From: Myxococcus virescens
GTDB taxonomy: Bacteria > Myxococcota > Myxococcia > Myxococcales > Myxococcaceae
Direction: 5' to 3'
Assembly (NCBI RefSeq): GCF_900101905.1
Contig: NZ_FNAJ01000012.1
Span: 143,992-207,991 of the forward strand
Length of the DNA stretch: 64,000 nt
Below, in pieces: positions 52,761 through 61,348 of the stretch. How positions within the stretch are numbered: position 1 is the first letter of the stretch; each line of letters opens with the position of its first letter. The notes below the pieces were generated by a model that saw only the letters and a program-made list of their open reading frames with translations, was not told the DNA's origin and ran no database searches. The position numbers and the translations under genes were made by a program.

Positions 52761-53627
52761 GTGAACGCCCAGTTGATGGATGGCAAGGCAGTTGCGGCGC
52801 GCGTGCGAGCGGAGGTCAAGGCGGAGGTCGACCGGCTCAAGCTCGAGCATGGCCTGACGCCGGGGCTGGCCGTGGTGCGCGTGGGGGAGGACCCCGCCTC
52901 CAAGGTCTACGTCAATGGGAAGAAGAAGGCCGCGGAGGAGGTGGGCTTCCGCTCCTGGGAGCTCCACCCGGACGAGGGCATCACCCAGGCGGCGCTGCTG
53001 GAGCTCATCCACCAGCTCAATGCGGACCCGGCGGTGCACGGCATCCTGGTGCAGCTGCCGTTGCCCAGGCACATCGACCCGGACGTCATCATCTCCGCCG
53101 TGAAGCCGGAGAAGGACGTGGACGGCTTCCACCCGCTCAACGCCGGCAACCTGCTGCTGGGCCGGTCCACCACCCGGGCGTGCACGCCCTACGGGGTGAT
53201 GCGGCTGCTGGAGGAGATTGGCTGCGACCCCGCGGGCAAGCGGGCGGTGGTGGTGGGGCGCAGCAACATCGTGGGCAAGCCCATGGCGCTGATGCTGCTC
53301 CAGAAGAACGCCACGGTGACCATCTGCCACAGCAAGAGCGACCTGCGCCGGGAAGTGGAGGGCGCGGACATCCTGGTGGTGGCGGTAGGCGTGGCCGAGC
53401 TGGTGAAGGGCGCGTGGATCAAGCCCGGCGCGGTGGTGATTGACGTGGGGATGAATCGCAAGCCGGACGGCAAGCTCGTGGGCGACGTGGAGTTCGCGGC
53501 CTCCGCCGAGCGCGCGTCGTTCATCACCCCCGTGCCCGGTGGCGTGGGGCCCATGACCATCGCCATGCTGATGCGCAACACGCTCGACGCGGCCGTCCGC
53601 TACGGCCTGGTGCCTGTCGTCAAGTAG
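52761..53627 (+). CDS. folD: FolD, methylene-THF dehydrogenase/cyclohydrolase
   Basis: The 288-residue bifunctional enzyme interconverts methylene-, methenyl- and formyl-tetrahydrofolate. Visible signatures are VYVNGKKKAAEEVGF with the catalytic Lys, VDGFHPLNAG, VVVGRSNIVGKPMALMLL (NADP loop) and PVPGGVGPMTIAMLM. The start is GTG 52761. Its 3' end overlaps the convergent methyltransferase gene by 28 bases. Confidence 0.95.
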   Translation: MNAQLMDGKAVAARVRAEVKAEVDRLKLEHGLTPGLAVVRVGEDPASKVYVNGKKKAAEEVGFRSWELHPDEGITQAALLELIHQLNADPAVHGILVQLPLPRHIDPDVIISAVKPEKDVDGFHPLNAGNLLLGRSTTRACTPYGVMRLLEEIGCDPAGKRAVVVGRSNIVGKPMALMLLQKNATVTICHSKSDLRREVEGADILVVAVGVAELVKGAWIKPGAVVIDVGMNRKPDGKLVGDVEFAASAERASFITPVPGGVGPMTIAMLMRNTLDAAVRYGLVPVVK

Positions 53628-54409
53628 GCCGTGAGGGTGACGCGCTGGGGCCCCGGTCCCAGCTCCGCCTGCGCGTACTCGTGCATGGACCAGAGCAGCG
53701 GCTCCCACTGCGCGCCCAGCGCCCTGCGCGCCAGCATGACGGGCGCGCTGGAGCGGGTGGTGGCATCCACCATGGCCGCCGTGGACGGGTAGTCGATGGT
53801 GCCTTCCACTTCGTTCACCGTGACGTGGGTGAAGCCCGCGCTGGACATCTCTCGCTGACAGGTGTCGGGGTCGGACAGGGGGATGGCGCCCGGCTGCGAT
53901 GGCTTCGCGCCCAGCTGCTCCCAGAGGCGCGTGTACACGGCGCGCAGCTCTTTCGAGCGCTCGAAGGGCGTCCAACTGGACACGACGGCCCGGCCGCCCG
54001 GCTTCAGGACCCGGTGAAGCTCCTGGAAGCCACGCGCCCGGTCCGGGAAGAACATCAGGCCGAACATGGAGAAGGCGGCGTCGAACGCGTTCGCCTCGAA
54101 GGGCAGCGCCATGCCGTCACCCTCCAGGATGTCGATGTCGAGCTTCGCCTCCACGGTCCGGGCGCGCAGGGCGGCGATCATCTCCGGGGAGAAATCCACC
54201 GCCGTGACGCGGGCGCCGTCGCGCGCGGCGAGCAGCGCGAGCGTGCCCGGCCCCGTGGCGACGTCCACGACACACGTCCCTTGCACCACGCCGGCCCGGA
54301 GCAGGGCATCCCTGGAGAACGTCTCGAAGGTGGGCATCAGCTCGCGCACGTACTCCGGCGCCACCAGGTTCCAGGCCTCGGGTTGGGCAAGGGGCGAGAC
54401 GGCGGACAT
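53600..54409 (-). CDS. Class I SAM-dependent methyltransferase (UbiE/methyltransferase-11 type)
   Basis: The 269-residue enzyme has motif I VVDVATGPGTLAL (47-59), post-I Asp in VTAVDFSPEMIAAL, and motif II FDAAFSMFGLMFFPDR. AGGAG precedes ATG 54409 by 5 bases. Similar proteins methylate small molecules or quinone-like substrates; the substrate is unknown. Its end overlaps folD tail to tail. Confidence 0.85.
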   Translation of the reverse strand: MSAVSPLAQPEAWNLVAPEYVRELMPTFETFSRDALLRAGVVQGTCVVDVATGPGTLALLAARDGARVTAVDFSPEMIAALRARTVEAKLDIDILEGDGMALPFEANAFDAAFSMFGLMFFPDRARGFQELHRVLKPGGRAVVSSWTPFERSKELRAVYTRLWEQLGAKPSQPGAIPLSDPDTCQREMSSAGFTHVTVNEVEGTIDYPSTAAMVDATTRSSAPVMLARRALGAQWEPLLWSMHEYAQAELGPGPQRVTLTAYLTTGTRP

Positions 54410-54593
54410 GGGGGCTCCTGGACGTGGGGGCTCGGCATGGCCCGGTTCCCGTGGAAGCCTGCACGGCGGGGCCTGAAGGCGCAATTTTGTTGCGACAGGC
54501 AGGGCCCCCAGCGTTTCCGCGGCGTGCGTCCGCTGTACGCGCGCTCGGGCGTTGTCCTAGCGTGCTTCGCCTCACCGTGGGGGAGGCGGCACC

Positions 54594-55544
54594 ATGCCGA
54601 GTCGCGAGGAGCAGATCGCCGGGGGAATCTACGGAGTGCTGGTGGGGGATGCCTTGGGCGTGCCCTACGAGTTCCACGCACCCGAGCGGATTCCACCGCC
54701 CGAGGCCATCGACTTCCAGCCGCCCGAGGGCTTCCAGCGCGCGCATGACGGGGTTCCGCCGGGGACCTGGTCCGATGATGGCGCGCATGCGCTGTGCCTG
54801 CTGGACTCGTTGCTCTTCCAGGGTCGATTGGACCCAGAAGACCTGGGCCGCCGTTTGGTGAACTGGCTGGAGTGGGGCTACCTCGCGGTGGATGGCCAGG
54901 TGTTCGACGTGGGCATCCAGACACGCACGGCCCTGGCCTCGGTCCACGCAGGGACGCCCGCGCTGATGGCCGGCCCCAAGGGCGAACGAGACAACGGCAA
55001 TGGCTCGTTGATGCGCGTGCTGCCATTGGCGCTCTGGCATTCAGGCCATGACGCGAAGCTCGCCTCGGACGCGATGACTCAGTCTCGCGTCACGCATGGA
55101 CACATGCGCTCCCAGGTGTGCTGTGCGCTGTATTGCTTGTGGGCCCGCCGCATCCTCCAGGGCGCGCGTGCTTCGGATGCATGGACGGACGCGGTGGAGA
55201 CGTTCCGCAAGCTGTATCCCGAAGGCTTCGAGGCTCGCACTGAGCTGGACACGCAGGTCCTGCCGCCGGGCTGGGAGGCGATTCGAGGCACGGGCACGGG
55301 CTACGTGGTGGATTGCCTGCGCTCCGCGCGCCAGTGCGTGGTCGAGCACGACACCTACGCACAGGTGGTGAAGGCCGCGGTGCGCCTGGGCCGGGATACC
55401 GACACCACCGCGGCGGTGGCGGGAGGTATCGCTGGGCTCATCCACGGCGTGAATGGCATCCCGGCGCGTTGGCGTGAGTCGTTGCGCGGGGGCGAGTTGT
55501 TACATCCCATGTTGCAGAAGCTGCTCAAGTGCGCCGTGCGGTGA
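54594..55544 (+). CDS. ADP-ribosylglycohydrolase-family protein
   Basis: The 316-residue protein carries the metal-binding motifs of the DraG/ARH family: GTWSDDGA with Asp61/Asp62 (57-64), and GRDTDTTAAVAGGIAG with Asp268 and Asp270 (about 266-281). This family removes ADP-ribose from Arg, Ser or other residues, or acts on small ADP-ribosyl molecules. GGGAGG lies about 9 bases before ATG 54594. No DraT-like ADP-ribosyltransferase partner is seen nearby. Confidence 0.88.
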   Translation: MPSREEQIAGGIYGVLVGDALGVPYEFHAPERIPPPEAIDFQPPEGFQRAHDGVPPGTWSDDGAHALCLLDSLLFQGRLDPEDLGRRLVNWLEWGYLAVDGQVFDVGIQTRTALASVHAGTPALMAGPKGERDNGNGSLMRVLPLALWHSGHDAKLASDAMTQSRVTHGHMRSQVCCALYCLWARRILQGARASDAWTDAVETFRKLYPEGFEARTELDTQVLPPGWEAIRGTGTGYVVDCLRSARQCVVEHDTYAQVVKAAVRLGRDTDTTAAVAGGIAGLIHGVNGIPARWRESLRGGELLHPMLQKLLKCAVR

Positions 55545-55569
55545 GCTTGACCCGGCTTTGTCCCCACAG

Positions 55570-55770
55570 ATGCAGACATGGACCCTGAGCGCGCCCGCGC
55601 GTTTGGCGAGTGTCGTGCCGGGCAGCGACCAGGTCTGTGTGAGCGCCGTGCCGACCTCGGAGACGCAGGGGTCGGACGCTGGCCCGTCCACGCCCGCCCA
55701 GAGTCAGCCCGTGTACGTGTTGCTGGCCCCTCCGGGGCAGCAGATGATGGACACCATGCCTACCCCCTGA
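55570..55770 (+). CDS. Doubtful 66-residue ORF
   Basis: An ATG reading MQTWTLSAPARLASVVPGSDQ runs 66 codons to a stop. It has no ribosome-binding site, domain or membrane segment that I can see. It might be a gene fragment or chance. The hydrophilic, Ser/Pro-rich composition does not argue for a fold. Confidence 0.2.
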   Translation: MQTWTLSAPARLASVVPGSDQVCVSAVPTSETQGSDAGPSTPAQSQPVYVLLAPPGQQMMDTMPTP

Positions 55771-55824
55771 CACATGCCTCGGTTGTTCGACGCTTGTTCA
55801 ATCCCTGTCGATGGAACGAGCGGG

Positions 55825-55847
55825 TGACGGTGTGTTTCACACCGTCA
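55825..55847. promoter_or_regulatory. Perfect 10-base inverted repeat
   Basis: TGACGGTGTG (55825-55834) and CACACCGTCA (55838-55847) are exact inverted repeats around TTT. With no T-run after it, the element may be an operator for the histidine kinase gene or a weak terminator for the ADP-ribosylglycohydrolase gene. Confidence 0.5.
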
Positions 55848-55878
55848 TCAACGAGCCCCGAGGGCAAGTTGCATGTTT

Positions 55879-55907
55879 TTGTTGGAACAGTCTGCTTATT
55901 CCGACAA
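55879..55907. promoter_or_regulatory. Imperfect dyad upstream of the histidine kinase gene
   Basis: TTGTTGGAA (55879-55887) and TTCCGACAA (55899-55907) pair at 8 of 9 positions across an 11-base spacer, 60 bases before the ATG of the histidine kinase. It fits an operator for a dimeric regulator. Confidence 0.35.
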
Positions 55908-55966
55908 GTTTGGATTGCCAGGGGTGTGTAAGGGGATAGGATGGCGACTCATCCGGGGGGGCCGGT

Positions 55967-57511
55967 ATGGCCGGGGTGAGTCACGCAATGATTGACCAGG
56001 ATGTGGGCGCGCCTGTGCTTCGGGGGCGATTCGGCCATACACGCGGGGAGAACGTGCGGACGGAGGGTACCGTGTCAACGGAGACTTCCGGCAACATGGT
56101 GCTCACACGTGGGGTCGACGCGCTGGAGGTGCGGGTGGAGGCACTGCTCGGCGAGCACCTGGAGGCCGTGCGACGGCGGGTGGACTCTCGCTTCGCCGTG
56201 CTGATGGTGGGGCAGTGGCTGGTCGCCATCGCGGTGGCGGCGGTGCTGTCGCCCTTCGCCTGGCAGGGGACGTCGCGGGTGGTGCATCCCCATCTGCACG
56301 TGGCGGTGGTGCTGGGGGGCCTGCTGTCCGCCTTCCCGCTGGTGCTGGTGCGGCTGCGAGCCGGGGACGTCGTCACGCGGCACGTGGTGGCGGTAGCGCA
56401 GATGCTCTGGGCCGCGCTCTTCATCCACCTGACGGGCGGCCGCATCGAAACGCACTTCTATGTGTTCGGCTCGCTGGCCTTCCTGGCCTTCTACCGGGAC
56501 CCGGCCGTGATGGCGACCGCCACCGTCACGGCGGTGCTGGAGCACTGCCTGCGCGGCATCTGGTGGCCAGAGTCCATCTTCGGCGTGTCGAATCCCGCGT
56601 GGTGGCGCTTCCTGGAACACTCCTTCTGGATGGTGTTCGTCAACGGGGTGCTGGTGATTGCGTGCCGCGAGACGCTGGGGGAGATGCGGCGCGTGGCGGT
56701 GCAGCAGGTGTTGCTGGAGGGCGCGTACGCGAACGAGCGCGTGGACCATGAGCACGCGCTGGCACGCGTGCGCCGGGAGATGAGCTCCTACCGTGAGCAG
56801 GCCGCGCGGGTGGAGAAGCTGGCGGCGGTGGGGCGGATGACGGCGACGGTGAGCCACGAGCTGCGCAACCCGCTGGCCGCGGCCCGCACCGCCAACGCCG
56901 TGGTCGTCCGTCACCTGCGCAAGCTGGACGTGACGCTGGCGGACCAGCGGCTCCAGCGCTTCCTGGAAATCATCGAGCGCGAGCTGGCGGTGTGTTCACG
57001 CATCTCCTCCGAGCTGCTGGACTTCGCCCGCGAGCGTCCGTTGGAGCTGCGGCCCTGCTCGCTGCACGCGTTGATGGAGGAGGTGCTGGACGTGGTGCCG
57101 GGCCGCGAAGGCGTGCGCATCCAGAACAGCGTCCCCCTCTCGCTGGAGTCGCCCTGGGTGGACCGGGAGCTGCTGCGCAAGGTGCTCATCAACCTGGTGC
57201 AGAACGCGGTGGAGGCCATGCCCGCGGGCCGTCTGGGCCGGGTGGACGTGTTCGCCGAAGGCGGCAATGGCAGCGCCTTCATCATCCGCGTGTCCGACAA
57301 CGGCATGGGCATCCCGGAGGCGATGCAGGAGCGCATCTTCGAGCCGCTCTTCACGACGAAGCCCGCGGGCACGGGCCTGGGACTGTCAGTCGTGGCCAGC
57401 ACGGTGCGGCAGCACGGCGGCACCCTGAGCGTGGAGAGCCGGGAAGGGGAGGGCAGCGTCTTCACCCTCTGCCTCCCGGCGGGTTGCCCCGCCGCCGAGG
57501 TCGCCCTCTAG
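55967..57511 (+). CDS. Membrane sensor histidine kinase
   Basis: The 514-residue protein has an N-terminal hydrophobic sensor of five or six helices (about 76-235) with HLTGGRIETHFYVFGSLAFLAFYRD, a motif shared with several membrane sensor modules. A coiled coil (about 236-285) and a HisKA domain with phospho-His H297 (TATVSHELRNPL) follow. The HATPase domain has the N box (NLVQNAVEAMP), G1 (DNGMGIP) and G2 (GTGLGLSV). No response regulator is adjacent, so the kinase is an orphan. ATG 55967 follows a G-run; a later start such as ATG 56098 would only trim the soluble N-terminus. Confidence 0.9.
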   Translation: MAGVSHAMIDQDVGAPVLRGRFGHTRGENVRTEGTVSTETSGNMVLTRGVDALEVRVEALLGEHLEAVRRRVDSRFAVLMVGQWLVAIAVAAVLSPFAWQGTSRVVHPHLHVAVVLGGLLSAFPLVLVRLRAGDVVTRHVVAVAQMLWAALFIHLTGGRIETHFYVFGSLAFLAFYRDPAVMATATVTAVLEHCLRGIWWPESIFGVSNPAWWRFLEHSFWMVFVNGVLVIACRETLGEMRRVAVQQVLLEGAYANERVDHEHALARVRREMSSYREQAARVEKLAAVGRMTATVSHELRNPLAAARTANAVVVRHLRKLDVTLADQRLQRFLEIIERELAVCSRISSELLDFARERPLELRPCSLHALMEEVLDVVPGREGVRIQNSVPLSLESPWVDRELLRKVLINLVQNAVEAMPAGRLGRVDVFAEGGNGSAFIIRVSDNGMGIPEAMQERIFEPLFTTKPAGTGLGLSVVASTVRQHGGTLSVESREGEGSVFTLCLPAGCPAAEVAL

Positions 57512-58119
57512 CTCCAGGACACCTCGTACTCGCCATCCAGCAGGCCCGTGGCACGCCCGCGGATGTGCGTGTCGCGGGCGCCAATGGCGGCCAGCGCCGC
57601 GCGGAGCACGCCCTCGTGGTAGCTGTGCGGCATGAAGTCGCGGAACATGGTGAGGCGGCCCTGGCGCTCGCCCAGCCACTCCACGTCCCGCTCGCCGTAG
57701 CTGACGGCGGTGCTGTAGCCGGACGGCAGGTTGCTGACGAGCCGGCGCGGGCAGCCCCCGGACAATGCCAGGAAGCTGCGCCCCACCACGGTGCTCAGGA
57801 AGTCCTGCGCGGACCGGGCGCCAATGGTCCGCATGGCCGGCTCGAAGCCGCCCAGCCGCGGCGCCAGCAACCCCGCGGCGCTGAAGGACAGCCGCAGGAA
57901 GCTGGTGATGGGGTACAGGAAGAAGGGCACGAAGGCGCGCTCGCGCGAGGCCGCCAGGCACCGCGCCGCGGCGGCTTCCCCCGCCTCCTTCCGGACCACG
58001 TCCAGCGCCCCCAGGAAGAACATGCCCCGGGCGCGGTCCTTCTCCTCCGCGCGGCTCAGCCGCCGAGCCAGCTCCGTCAAAGGTTCAGGCGTTTCCCGCT
58101 CGACCTCAAACGCAATCAT
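57508..58119 (-). CDS. DUF2378 (TIGR02265) Myxococcus paralogous-family protein
   Basis: The 203-residue protein belongs to a family expanded in Myxococcus and relatives. Family-typical runs include ARGMFFLGAL, SFLRLSFSAAGLL, GGFEPAMRTIGARSAQDFLSTVVG, GGCPRRLVSNLPSGYSTAVSYGERD and a C-terminal TGLLDGEYEVSW. Function is unknown. Its end overlaps the histidine kinase gene by four bases, tail to tail. ATG 58119 is the start. Confidence 0.85.
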   Translation of the reverse strand: MIAFEVERETPEPLTELARRLSRAEEKDRARGMFFLGALDVVRKEAGEAAAARCLAASRERAFVPFFLYPITSFLRLSFSAAGLLAPRLGGFEPAMRTIGARSAQDFLSTVVGRSFLALSGGCPRRLVSNLPSGYSTAVSYGERDVEWLGERQGRLTMFRDFMPHSYHEGVLRAALAAIGARDTHIRGRATGLLDGEYEVSWS

Positions 58120-58339
58120 GGCCACCCCTGCGCTGGGAGGCGGCACTCGACGTGCGCGCCCCTCCTTGTGTGGCTACGAAAGTGAGGGAAACCGAGAAAG
58201 TGTGAAAGCCCGCACCGCTGCAACCCCGGGGCAGGGGGAGCGCCATTGGTGAACAGAGTGGGCGCTGCGTCAGAGGGAGCGCCGGGCTCCAGATGCCGGG
58301 AGGCGTGGCCGCGGGCGGTGTGGCCTGAACATCAATTCA

Positions 58340-58367
58340 CGGCGGTTGGCCGACGCTCCAACCGCCG
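58340..58367 (-). terminator. Hairpin downstream of the metF operon
   Basis: CGGCGGTTGG (58340-58349) and CCAACCGCCG (58358-58367) are perfect 10-base arms with an 8-base loop, 12 bases beyond the stop of the minus-strand membrane protein gene. The minus-strand side lacks a long T-run. Confidence 0.55.
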
Positions 58368-58379
58368 CGTTTTGAACGC

Positions 58380-58802
58380 TCAGGCCTGGAAGGCTTCGCG
58401 GACCCCGTCGCGACGCAAGGTGAAGAGCATCCACACGGCCACCGGGACGCCAATGACGCAACCGGGTGACAGGATGTAGAGCGCGGTGATGCCGCCCACC
58501 GTGGCCAGTCCGTAGCCCTTCAGGTTGAGCGCGCTGATGGCGCCCCAGGCGGACAGCACCCCGCAGAGGATGCCCACCAGCAGCATCAGCGCCAGCGTGG
58601 GCGACAGCTCCAGCGTGGACGCCTCCGCGCCCGCGGGGACGAAGGGCGAGGTCACCTTCAGCGCCGCCAGCACGAAACCGGCGATGTTGTAGATGACGTT
58701 CAGCACGCCCACGCACAGCAGGAAGAAGGCGGGCGGACGGATGATGTTGAGGACCTTGCTACGCGGGTCGCTTGGGGGCAGGTGGATTCCAGGGCCACTC
58801 AT
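58380..58802 (-). CDS. Small membrane protein coupled to metF, unknown
   Basis: The 140-residue protein has about four hydrophobic segments: AFFLLCVGVLNVIYNIAGFVL (about 24-44), TLALMLLVGILCGVLSAWGAI (about 69-89), GLATVGGITALYIL, and CVIGVPVAVWMLFTL. An ATGA overlap (58802-58799) with the metF stop couples their translation. The family is unknown to me; a membrane role linked to one-carbon metabolism would be speculation. Confidence 0.75.
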   Translation of the reverse strand: MSGPGIHLPPSDPRSKVLNIIRPPAFFLLCVGVLNVIYNIAGFVLAALKVTSPFVPAGAEASTLELSPTLALMLLVGILCGVLSAWGAISALNLKGYGLATVGGITALYILSPGCVIGVPVAVWMLFTLRRDGVREAFQA

Positions 58803-59671
58803 GAACGGGCTCGCAGTGCGCTCACGATCATCCGCGTCGCCGGGGACTTGTTGAGCGTGTAGAAGTGGATGCCAGGCACGCCGCGCGACAGCAGCTCCAT
58901 GCACTGCACCGTCGCATGGGCCACGCCGAGCTGGGCCATGGCCTCCGGGTTGTCCTTCACCCGCTCGAGCTGCAACGCCAGGCGCATGGGCACGGTGGCT
59001 CCGCACAGGCGCGTGAATCGTTGGATCTGCTCGTAGTTGGTGATGGGCATGATGCCGGGGACGATGGGGACGTTGATGCCCGCGCGGCGCGCCCGCTCCA
59101 CGAAGTCGAAGTAGAACGCGTTGTCGAAGAAGAGCTGCGTCACCACGAAGTCCAGGCCGGCATCCACCTTGGCCTTGAGATGACGCAGGTCGTCGTCACG
59201 GGAGGGCGTCTCCACGTGGCCCTCCGGATAGCACGCTCCCCCGAGGCAGAAGTTGAAATCCTCTTCTCGGATGAATCGCACCATCTCCGATGCGTAGCGG
59301 AAACCCCCGGGCGCGGGCTCGAAGACGGTCTGGCCCTTGGGGGGGTCTCCGCGCAGCACCAGGATGTTGTCCACCTTCGCGGCGGACAGGCGCTCCAGCA
59401 CGGTGCGCAGCTCCGCCGGGGAGTGCCCCCCGCACGTCAGGTGCGCCATCGCCTCGATGCCCGCCTCCTGCTTGATGCGCAGCACCAACTCCACCGTCTT
59501 CGCCCGCGTGCTGCCCCCCGCGCCTTCCGTCACGGAGACGAAACCCGGCTGCAGGGTCGCCAGGTCTTCCAGCGCCTTGAGCAGGTTCGCCTCGCCCTCG
59601 TCCGTCCGGGGCGGGAAGAACTCGAAGGAGAAGCACGGGTCGGAAGGATTCAACCGATTACGAATCTTCAT
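58799..59671 (-). CDS. metF: 5,10-methylenetetrahydrofolate reductase
   Basis: The 290-residue flavoenzyme makes 5-methyl-THF for methionine synthesis. Visible motifs include FSFEFFPPRTDEGE, VSVTEGAGGSTRAKTVELV, AHLTCGGHS, ILVLRGDPPKG and DFVVTQLFFDN. Normal length for bacterial MetF. The start is ATG 59671, 96 bases from the divergent gcvT gene. Confidence 0.95.
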   Translation of the reverse strand: MKIRNRLNPSDPCFSFEFFPPRTDEGEANLLKALEDLATLQPGFVSVTEGAGGSTRAKTVELVLRIKQEAGIEAMAHLTCGGHSPAELRTVLERLSAAKVDNILVLRGDPPKGQTVFEPAPGGFRYASEMVRFIREEDFNFCLGGACYPEGHVETPSRDDDLRHLKAKVDAGLDFVVTQLFFDNAFYFDFVERARRAGINVPIVPGIMPITNYEQIQRFTRLCGATVPMRLALQLERVKDNPEAMAQLGVAHATVQCMELLSRGVPGIHFYTLNKSPATRMIVSALRARS

Positions 59672-59703
59672 GTCGGCCCCAGTGTAGACGCTCCGCGTCG
59701 TCC

Positions 59704-59731
59704 TTGATCGGGCAAGTCTCGCGGCTATAGT
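59704..59731 (+). promoter_or_regulatory. Sigma-70-like promoter for gcvT-gcvH-gcvP
   Basis: TTGATC (59704-59709), a 16-base spacer and TATAGT (59726-59731, 5/6) stand about 35 bases before the gcvT start. The short 5' leader leaves no room for a glycine riboswitch. Confidence 0.5.
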
Positions 59732-59767
59732 CCGCGCCGTTTTCCACACCCCTCCAGGAGAATGAAG

Positions 59768-60850
59768 ATGGCCCGGCAGACGCCCCTCAACGCGGCACAC
59801 CGCAAGCTGGGGGCCCGGATGGTCGACTTCGCTGGCTGGGACATGCCCGTCCAGTACAGCTCCGTCATCGGCGAGCATGAGGCCGTGCGCACCGGCGTCG
59901 GCCTGTTCGACGTCTCCCACATGGGGGAGGTGGAGTTCTCCGGCCCCGGCGCCTTGGACACGGTCAACGCGCTCATCTCCAACGACCTGACCCGCATCGC
60001 GGACGGGCAGGCGCTGTATGCGGGCTTGCTCGACGAGCGGGGCACCTTCGTGGACGACGTGGTCGCCTACCGCTTCAGCCCCGAGCGCATCCTCATCTGC
60101 GTCAACTCCAGCAACCGCGAGAAGGACGTCGCGTGGATGAAGACGCACGCCAAGGGTGTGGCACCCGTGGACCGGAGCGACGACTACGCGCAGATTGCCG
60201 TGCAGGGCCCCAAGGCCACCGGCCTGGTCCAGCGCCTGACGAAGACGGACCTGTCGAAGATTGGCACCTACCGCTTCGCCGAGGGCGAGGTCGCCGGGGT
60301 GAAGTGCCTCATCTCCCGCACCGGCTACACCGGCGAGGACGGCTTCGAGCTGTACAGCGCGGCCGGGGACGCGGTGGCGCTGTGGGACGCGCTGCTCACC
60401 GAAGGCCAGCAGGACGGCGTGAAGCCGTGTGGCCTGGGCGCCCGTGACAGCCTCCGCACGGAGATGAAGTACGCGCTCTACGGCAACGACATCGACGACC
60501 AGCACACCGCGCTGGAGGCCGGGCTGGGGTGGATCGTCAAGCTCGACAAGGCGGCCTTCATTGGCAAGGAAGCGCTGGCGGCGCAGAAGGCCGCGGGCGT
60601 GAAGCGCAAGCTGGTGGGCTTCGAGCTGACCGGCGGCGGCATTCCGCGCCACGGCTACGCCATCCTCAAGGACGGCGCGCCGGTGGGGGAGGTGACCAGC
60701 GGCACCATGGGCCCCACCGTGAAGAAGGCCATTGGCATCGGCTACGTGCCCACCGAGCTGTCCGCGGAGGGCTCCACCTTCGACGTGGACATTCGCGGCC
60801 GCGCGGTGCCCGCCGTGGTGGTGAAGACCCCGTTCTACAAGAAGCCCTGA
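59768..60850 (+). CDS. gcvT: Glycine cleavage system T protein (aminomethyltransferase)
   Basis: The 360-residue protein transfers the aminomethyl carbon from GcvH to tetrahydrofolate. Recognisable motifs are DFAGWDMPVQYSS, VGLFDVSHMGE, SRTGYTGEDGFELY and GLGARDSLRTEMKYALYGND. AGGAG (59756-59760) is 7 bases before ATG 59768; ATG 59762 sits almost on the SD and is less likely. gcvH follows after 30 bases. Confidence 0.95.
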   Translation: MARQTPLNAAHRKLGARMVDFAGWDMPVQYSSVIGEHEAVRTGVGLFDVSHMGEVEFSGPGALDTVNALISNDLTRIADGQALYAGLLDERGTFVDDVVAYRFSPERILICVNSSNREKDVAWMKTHAKGVAPVDRSDDYAQIAVQGPKATGLVQRLTKTDLSKIGTYRFAEGEVAGVKCLISRTGYTGEDGFELYSAAGDAVALWDALLTEGQQDGVKPCGLGARDSLRTEMKYALYGNDIDDQHTALEAGLGWIVKLDKAAFIGKEALAAQKAAGVKRKLVGFELTGGGIPRHGYAILKDGAPVGEVTSGTMGPTVKKAIGIGYVPTELSAEGSTFDVDIRGRAVPAVVVKTPFYKKP

Positions 60851-60880
60851 AGCATTCCCGTTCCAACCAGGAGCAACGAC

Positions 60881-61270
60881 ATGGCCGACAACATCCCCGG
60901 CGACCTGAAGTACACCCGTGAGCACGAGTGGGCCCGCGTCCAGGGCACCTCGGTGGTGGTGGGCGTCACGCAGCACGCGCAGGAGTCCCTGGGCGACGTG
61001 GTCTATGTGGAGCTGCCCAAGGTGGGCTCCACGGTGACGGAGGGCAAGCAGTTCGGCGTCATCGAGTCCACCAAGGCGGTGTCGGAGCTGTACTCGCCGC
61101 TGACGGGCAAGGTGGTGAAGGTGAATGACGGGCTGTCGGACAACCCCTCCACCGTGAACACCGACCCCTACGGTGCGGGCTGGATTGTGGAAATCGAGCC
61201 CTCGGACCCCAAGCAGGTGGACGGACTCCTGGACGCCGCCGCGTACACCGCCCTGCTCCAGAACAGCTGA
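60881..61270 (+). CDS. gcvH: Glycine cleavage system H protein
   Basis: The 129-residue lipoyl carrier shuttles the methylamine group among GcvP, GcvT and GcvL. The lipoylated residue is K65 in IESTKAVSELYSP, and the fold motif GDVVYVELPKVGS precedes it. The SD CAGGAG lies 8-9 bases before ATG 60881. gcvP follows after a 78-base gap. Confidence 0.97.
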   Translation: MADNIPGDLKYTREHEWARVQGTSVVVGVTQHAQESLGDVVYVELPKVGSTVTEGKQFGVIESTKAVSELYSPLTGKVVKVNDGLSDNPSTVNTDPYGAGWIVEIEPSDPKQVDGLLDAAAYTALLQNS

Positions 61271-61348
61271 GAGTGAAGGGCCGGGGACTGGTTGTTAGGG
61301 ACGGTCCTCGACTTCTCGACGCACGACTCGCCTGCGAGCCACAAAGCC

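Larger units (their letters stand above)
55545..55966. other. 422-base intergenic region with possible short ORF and two dyads
   Basis: This is the longest non-coding stretch. Its right part is visibly lower in GC than the flanks. It holds a possible short ORF (55570-55770), a perfect 10-base-arm hairpin (55825-55847) and an imperfect 9-base-arm dyad (55879-55907). No RNA gene is recognised. Confidence 0.5.

Noticed and set aside
59672..59767. Possible glycine riboswitch upstream of gcvT
   Set aside because: The leader between the probable -10 box and gcvT is too short, and no paired glycine aptamer structure is visible.
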